A DNA stretch of 64,000 nucleotides from Capsicum annuum (taxonomy: Eukaryota; Streptophyta; Magnoliopsida; Solanales; Solanaceae), in NCBI RefSeq assembly GCF_002878395.1, contig NC_061114.1:160713433-160777432 (forward strand), in the 5' to 3' direction. The position numbers and the translations under genes were made by a program. This document shows, piece by piece, positions 59,232 to 64,000 of the stretch. The notes beneath the pieces were generated by a model, which had not been told where the DNA came from, made no database searches, and saw nothing but the letters and a program-made list of their open reading frames with translations. How positions within the stretch are numbered: position 1 is the first letter of the stretch; each line of letters opens with the position of its first letter.

Positions 59232-61698
59232 TGAAACACCCTGGGGTTTTGGCCCTTAAAAAATTTCTTACATTTCTGGTCTCTGGACAGGATTCAACTA
59301 AGGGAAATAACTCGTACACGAGGATACGAGTGGTATGGTTTAGTCGTATGTTGACCAATGATGGTTGGTGGGCTGGATTTAATTTTTAAAATGGATACGA
59401 CTTGGGTGGTATGAGTCGTATCGGTGGACATGGGTCATTTTGTTTGTGTCTTTCCTTCACTTAATCTTAGACTTGGTAGACTAAGTTAGATCTGAGTATG
59501 AGTGGCTCACTATGAGACATAAACCAAGGTACGAGTTATACCATGGACTCGTATAGATCATGGGTACCAGTCGTATATATGGATACAACATGGATTAGAG
59601 TGAGTCATACTTTGGATAGTATTGGATCAAAAGAAGATGGCCTTGGGTATGAGTGGTGGGTACCACTCGTATGAAGGGTACGACTGATATGGATAGTCAT
59701 ATCCCCCTGATGAGATTTTGGTGCAGTTTAAGTGAGGGTAATCTGGACATTTCTCCACTTAAATTAATGATTCCCCATGACTTTTAACTCACTTAGGAGG
59801 TTATTTTCCCTAATATTCTATTCTCTAACAGTTATAAAAATATTCTCAAATCCTCTCTAAAGTTCTTGGGCAAAGAAAGCTAGGGTTTAATCTAAAGAAT
59901 TAATTTGGGGCTTGTGTTGGTGATTTCTCTCCATTATCTTCTTGGTTTAAAGCATGTTCTCCTCCCTCATTGTTAGTTCTAACTAAAGGCATGGTTTTAT
60001 ACAATGTTTTCATGGCTTGATTATTGTATGGCTTTGGGTTTTCAAATATAATTTGGGGCTTTTGGTTATAAATGCTTGGTTATAGTTTTCCTATGTTTTA
60101 ACTATGCTTTTTTATGCTTTAATAGTGGTTTTGGATAATTGGTTACATGAAAATGGTTATTTGGTAATTGGCTTTGGTTTTGGAAATACTATACCCCCAA
60201 TATGTTTGATAAAATGCCTATGAGAATATTTTCACTACATTATTGGATTTTTAATGGAACTTATGCATGATTTAAACTTGGTAGTGGAACCCTAAATGGT
60301 TAATTGGTTTGGAATGGTTAAAATAGAATGGTTTTAGATTTAACAATCATTCTTGTAAGGTACAATGAAATTCCCCAAGTAATCATAATAATGGAACACT
60401 TATGGGGTACATGAGACTCCCCGAGTTAATTGGATAATGTGATCTATGGGTACATGGAAATCCCTTGATCTCAAAAGGTTTTACTAGGGACAATACTTGC
60501 AAGTTATAGTCGGTATAATGATACCACTATGTGTAGCCTCGGTTAATAACAATGGTTTGGTTGGTTGGAAATGGTTTTAATTGGCCAGTAAAGGAGGGGT
60601 GTGATAGCTAACCATGAAGGTGGAGTCCAAAGGATAAGAAGTAGAAACTCATGTTTTCTGTCATGAGAGGTAGGTCATGGTGACCTTATATGATACTACG
60701 AGGTGCATGGGAATCCTCTAAGTACACTGTACATATGTATCATAGAGGGTGAAGGGTACTTGGGAATCCCTAACTCTTATGGTATCTTCAGTTCGTGAGA
60801 CTACACACCTCAGGGCCCATTCAGGGGGTTACACTGGACCTATATAGCCCATGGGTGGTTAAGGAAGATTAATCTACACATACCCAGGTTAATGGTTTTA
60901 AATGCATACTAAATGTGGTTTCCTTTTTTGGCACGATTATATATATATATATATTATATATATATATATATATGGTTTATATGCATATGGATAGTTTACT
61001 TGGTTTTGTTAAATGGCTTTATTTTATCCTTATCATGAGTCCATGCTAGCATTCACTTGCTAACTCGTCTTTGGGTAGTTGTAGCCCCACGCAATGCAGG
61101 AATCGGTCGTTCTACTTCTCCTGCTTAGCGATCGGACTTCGAGATCAGCCATTGGATTGAAGTGGTGAGCTTTCATCTTTTTAGAAGGCTCCATTTCATG
61201 GATGTTATTTCATACTTTGGTTTATTTATGTATGTTGGTTTTGGCTATAGTTGTGGGCATGTACCAATGGGATTATGGTATTCTTTTGGTTAGAGGCTTT
61301 TATGGAACTAATATAGGTTGGTATGGGCAGGATCAATATTGGTATTAGCCTTGGTATAGGTATTGATATTAGGGTTAATGTCGTAAGACTAAATTTCTCA
61401 CTATTCTATCCTCTTTTATTTTGGGACTATATATAATTATTATGAAGCTCATATAGTTATGGTTTGGTTGGTATTGGTTATCGATTAGGTATCAGACAAT
61501 TGGACTCGTTTAGGTGGTCACAGATATTGACCTATCCCGGAGTCTTAGATTATACAATAATATTATCTTCTTATATGTTCGGAATTCATCCAACTCATAA
61601 TATGCGTAGGTCGGTAGGGTTGGGTAGCAGGGGTGGTCTCTAGTCCTGGTTGGACTTGGGATGCTCATTACGACAAGGCCCTAGTTCGGGTCATGTCA
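59232..61698 (+). repeat. 5' LTR of the second chromovirus
   Basis: Starts TGAAACACCC inside the LARD LTR and ends just before the PBS. It contains a (TA)n stretch at about 60930-60973 and the LTR-type phrase GCATACTAAATGTGG..TTGGCACGA. Confidence 0.8.
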
Positions 61699-61909
61699 AG
61701 TTAGAATCAGAGCTTTAGGTTCATGGTCAATTGAAAGTCCACAAAGTTTTGTCTAGTAGTGTCTCTTTAGGGGTTTGTAGTGTACCACACTCATAAGAGA
61801 GAGGCTATAAGGCATTTAGGAATGTTTTACTTTCTTGGTATTCTATTTTCAAGCTTGGAGTCTAAGTCATGAAATTTTCTCTAATCCTTGTTTGTTCGTT
61901 TTTCAGATC

Positions 61910-63200
61910 ATGCCTCAACGATCTGAAATATAAGGAAATTCATTTATCCCATCTAGGGACGATGTTGATGGGGTACGCCCTACACCCAGAGTTCACATAT
62001 GATCTCAGGGTCTTATCCCTGATTGTTCTAAAGTTTCCCTAATTGCTACTAGTTCTCCTCAAGGTGAAGTGACTAATGCAAAACTTCACCAATCAATTCA
62101 TGTTATTGCTAGTTGGGTGCTGCTCAGGCTGAACGGGATGCATTTGGTATTTTATCTGTTGAGGCCACAAGGGTTGGCCAGTTTATAAAGATGAATCCTC
62201 CTACTTTAACTGGAGTAAGGGTAGAAGAGGACCCTCAGGCTTACTTGTATAAAATGGAGAAAATCTTCAGGGTGATGCAATCCACGAATGTGGAAGGGGT
62301 AAACTTTCTAGCTTATCAGCTTAAGGATGTTGCGTACCGGTGGTACGAGGAGTGGGACAAGGATAGAGATGATGTTGAAGAGTTGTCTATATGGTAGGCC
62401 TTTTTTAATACTTTTCTAGATCACTTCTTTCCTTAGAAGATGAAGGAAGCGAAGATGGAGAAGTTTGTGAATCTTAATCAAGGAAGAATGTCTGTCAAGG
62501 AATATGCCTTAAAATTTCATCAGCTATCAAGGTATGCTCCGGACTTGGTGTCTGATATAAGTGCAAGGATGAGAAAGTTCACTTTTGGTTTATCTCAGGA
62601 TTTGATCCTTGAAAGAAAAAATGCTTTGCTGATCAAGGATATGGATATTTCGAGGTTAGTTATTCATATTCAGCAGGTGGAGAATGAAAAGAAAAAACAG
62701 GCAGAGTTTGGGAAAAGGCATGGTAAGAAGATCAGGTTCTCTAAGTCGGGTGATGCTCAGCAGCAGGGTGGTCGGGATGGCAGCAAATGGCCGAAGAAGA
62801 AGTGAGGGAGTTCTGGTTCCTTCTCTACTGCTAGCACTCCTTACCCGAATCAGTTGGGTGACATGCATTCGCAAGGTGGTGATAATTTTTGGGCACAAGG
62901 TGCCCAATCTCAGGCAAGTGGGGCTCAGTCGGCTTCTTTATGCCATCCTTACTAGTTCTATGGTCGTTTTCATTAGGGCTTTTATGATGAAAAGAGGGAT
63001 AGGTGTTTTTAATATGGTCAGCCAGGCCATATGCTCAGAAACTATTTGATTGGTAAGGGTGCTTCAGGAGCGGTCAAAGCTCCAGTTGCTACATCTTCTA
63101 CTTCAACGGCTAGTGGTGCTGCTTTAGTGTTTGATCTTATTTCTTATACCGGTACTGGCCGAAATAGGTTGTATGCTCTTGTGATGTGTATTGTCTTCTT
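61910..63200 (+). pseudogene. Chromovirus gag (second element), several stops
   Basis: Starts MPQRSEI followed by a stop. The capsid region spans 62113-62397 (EATRVGQFIKMNPPTLTGVR, EDPQAYLYKMEKIFRVM). 62440-62805 carries MSVKEYALKFHQLSRYAPDL, MRKFTFGLSQDLIL and a basic GKRHGKKIRFSK tail. A knuckle remnant lies at about 62990-63040 (RCF-YGQPGHMLRNY, with stops and the third Cys or His lost). Far longer open stretches remain than in the element at 51 kb. Confidence 0.85.
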
Positions 63201-64000
63201 GATCCGAGATCCACTCTTTCTTATGTGACCTCATATATGGTTGTATGTTTTGGTTTTGATCCTGAGGTTCTTTCGGATCCTTTTTCTATTTCTACCCCGG
63301 TAGGTGACTCAATTATTGCTAAAAGAGTATATAGGGGGTATGTGGTATCTATTGGTAGTAAACAAACCTTGGTAGATCTATTTGAGCTAGATATAGTGGA
63401 TTTTGGTGTTATTCTAGGGATGGATTGGTTACACTCTTATTATGCATCATTAGATTATCGGATTCGTAAGGTTGTCTTTAGATTCCCTGGTGAATAGGTT
63501 ATAAAATGGGAGGGTGGCTCCCTAGCTCCTAGGGAAAGGTTTATTTCTTAGCTTAGAGCTCGGAGATTAATCTCTAAAGGGTGTCTTTATCACTTGGTCC
63601 GGGTTATCGATTCTAACTCGAAGGGTCCTTTTTTCACTAGGTTCCAGTGGTATGTGAGTTTTCTGAGGTCTTTTCAGATAATCTTCCTGGCGTTCCTCCA
63701 AATAGGGAGATTGATTTGGTTCCAAACACTCATGCAATATCTATTCCTCCTTATAGAATGGCTCCGACTGAGTTGAGGGAACTTAAGGAGTAACTTAAGG
63801 ACTTTCTGAATAAGGGGTTTATTTATCCTAGTGTATCCCCGTGGGTTCCACCGGTGTTGTTCATGCGCAAGAAGGATGGTTCCCTTCAGATATGCATTGA
63901 CTGTCGGTAGTTGAATCAGGTAACAATCAAGAACAAGTATCCTCTTCCAAGGATAGATGACTTGTTTGATCAATTGTAAGGTGCCAAGTTCTTTTCTAAG
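63186..64000 (+). pseudogene. Chromovirus protease and start of reverse transcriptase (second element)
   Basis: Protease at 63186-63497 (LLDPRSTLSYVTSYM, FELDIVDFGVILGMDWLHSY), with a stop after FRFPGE. RT begins at about 63645 ([36 protein letters not shown], then a TAA). It continues through [20 protein letters not shown] and NQVTIKNKYPLPRIDDLFDQ, with a stop within the CIDCR-LNQ motif and another after DQL. The window ends before the catalytic YxDD. Confidence 0.85.

Larger units (their letters stand above)
59232..64000 (+). mobile_element. Second Ty3/gypsy chromovirus, truncated by the window end
   Basis: The 5' LTR is at 59232-61698 (2467 bp, TGAAACACCCTGG to GGGTCATGTCA). A PBS-like TTAGAATCAGAGCTTTAGGT lies at about 61701-61720, gag from 61910, then protease and the start of RT. 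The layout and proteins are of the same type as at 51-55 kb (for example GVNFLAYQLKDVAYRWYEEW against FSAYQLKYVAYQWYEK). The LTRs, however, are only weakly alike, so this is a different family of the same clade. The 3' LTR and target repeat are outside the window. Confidence 0.88.

Overview
The window is plant nuclear DNA. It is AT-rich and has one intact, intronless pentatricopeptide-repeat (PPR) gene with a mitochondrial-type leader, at about 4.2-6.0 kb on the minus strand. Almost everything else is layered transposable elements. The Ogre/Tat-type LTRs, Del/Tekay-type chromovirus proteins, a CACTA element with TNP2/PTTA-type proteins, and a ZED1-like pseudokinase relic point to a eudicot. 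Solanaceae is my best guess, from remembered resemblance and not from a search. No RNA genes, CRISPR arrays or bacterial features were seen.

Layout. 0-0.5 kb: AT-rich end of a CACTA-like element with repeated short palindromes. 0.5-2.1 kb: a possible gene 3' end, a receptor-like-cytoplasmic pseudokinase pseudogene, and a poly(T) tract between direct repeats. 2.1-4.1 kb: no recognisable gene. 4.16-5.98 kb: the PPR gene, with a telo-box/site II promoter just upstream. 6.2-29.5 kb: a decayed Ty1/copia element (+) invaded by a minus-strand Ogre/Tat element. Four Ogre LTRs (7835, 13380, 22157, 27731), two copies of the copia 3' half and shared CTTGT target repeats fit an LTR-mediated tandem duplication followed by solo-LTR formation. 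The full-length Ogre copy (13380-24118) has gag but no recognisable pol. 29.6-31.7 kb: about 15 copies of a ~110-bp tandem repeat, then a purine-rich tract.

32.4-59.2 kb is a set of nested insertions. A minus-strand LTR element with a non-coding internal domain (LARD-like) carries a 2.58-kb solo LTR inside its left LTR (TSD ACAAG). Its interior is split by a plus-strand Ty3/gypsy chromovirus (38926-57743, TSD CATAT). That element's 5' LTR is in turn split by a 9.9-kb CACTA transposon (39646-49571, TSD TGG). A second plus-strand chromovirus starts at 59232 inside the right LTR of the LARD and runs off the window in its reverse-transcriptase domain.

All transposon coding regions carry stops, frameshifts or deletions, so none looks autonomous. 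The PPR gene is the only confidently functional protein gene. The main interest lies in the recombination history, the non-autonomous elements and several repeat motifs that are not explained by coding.
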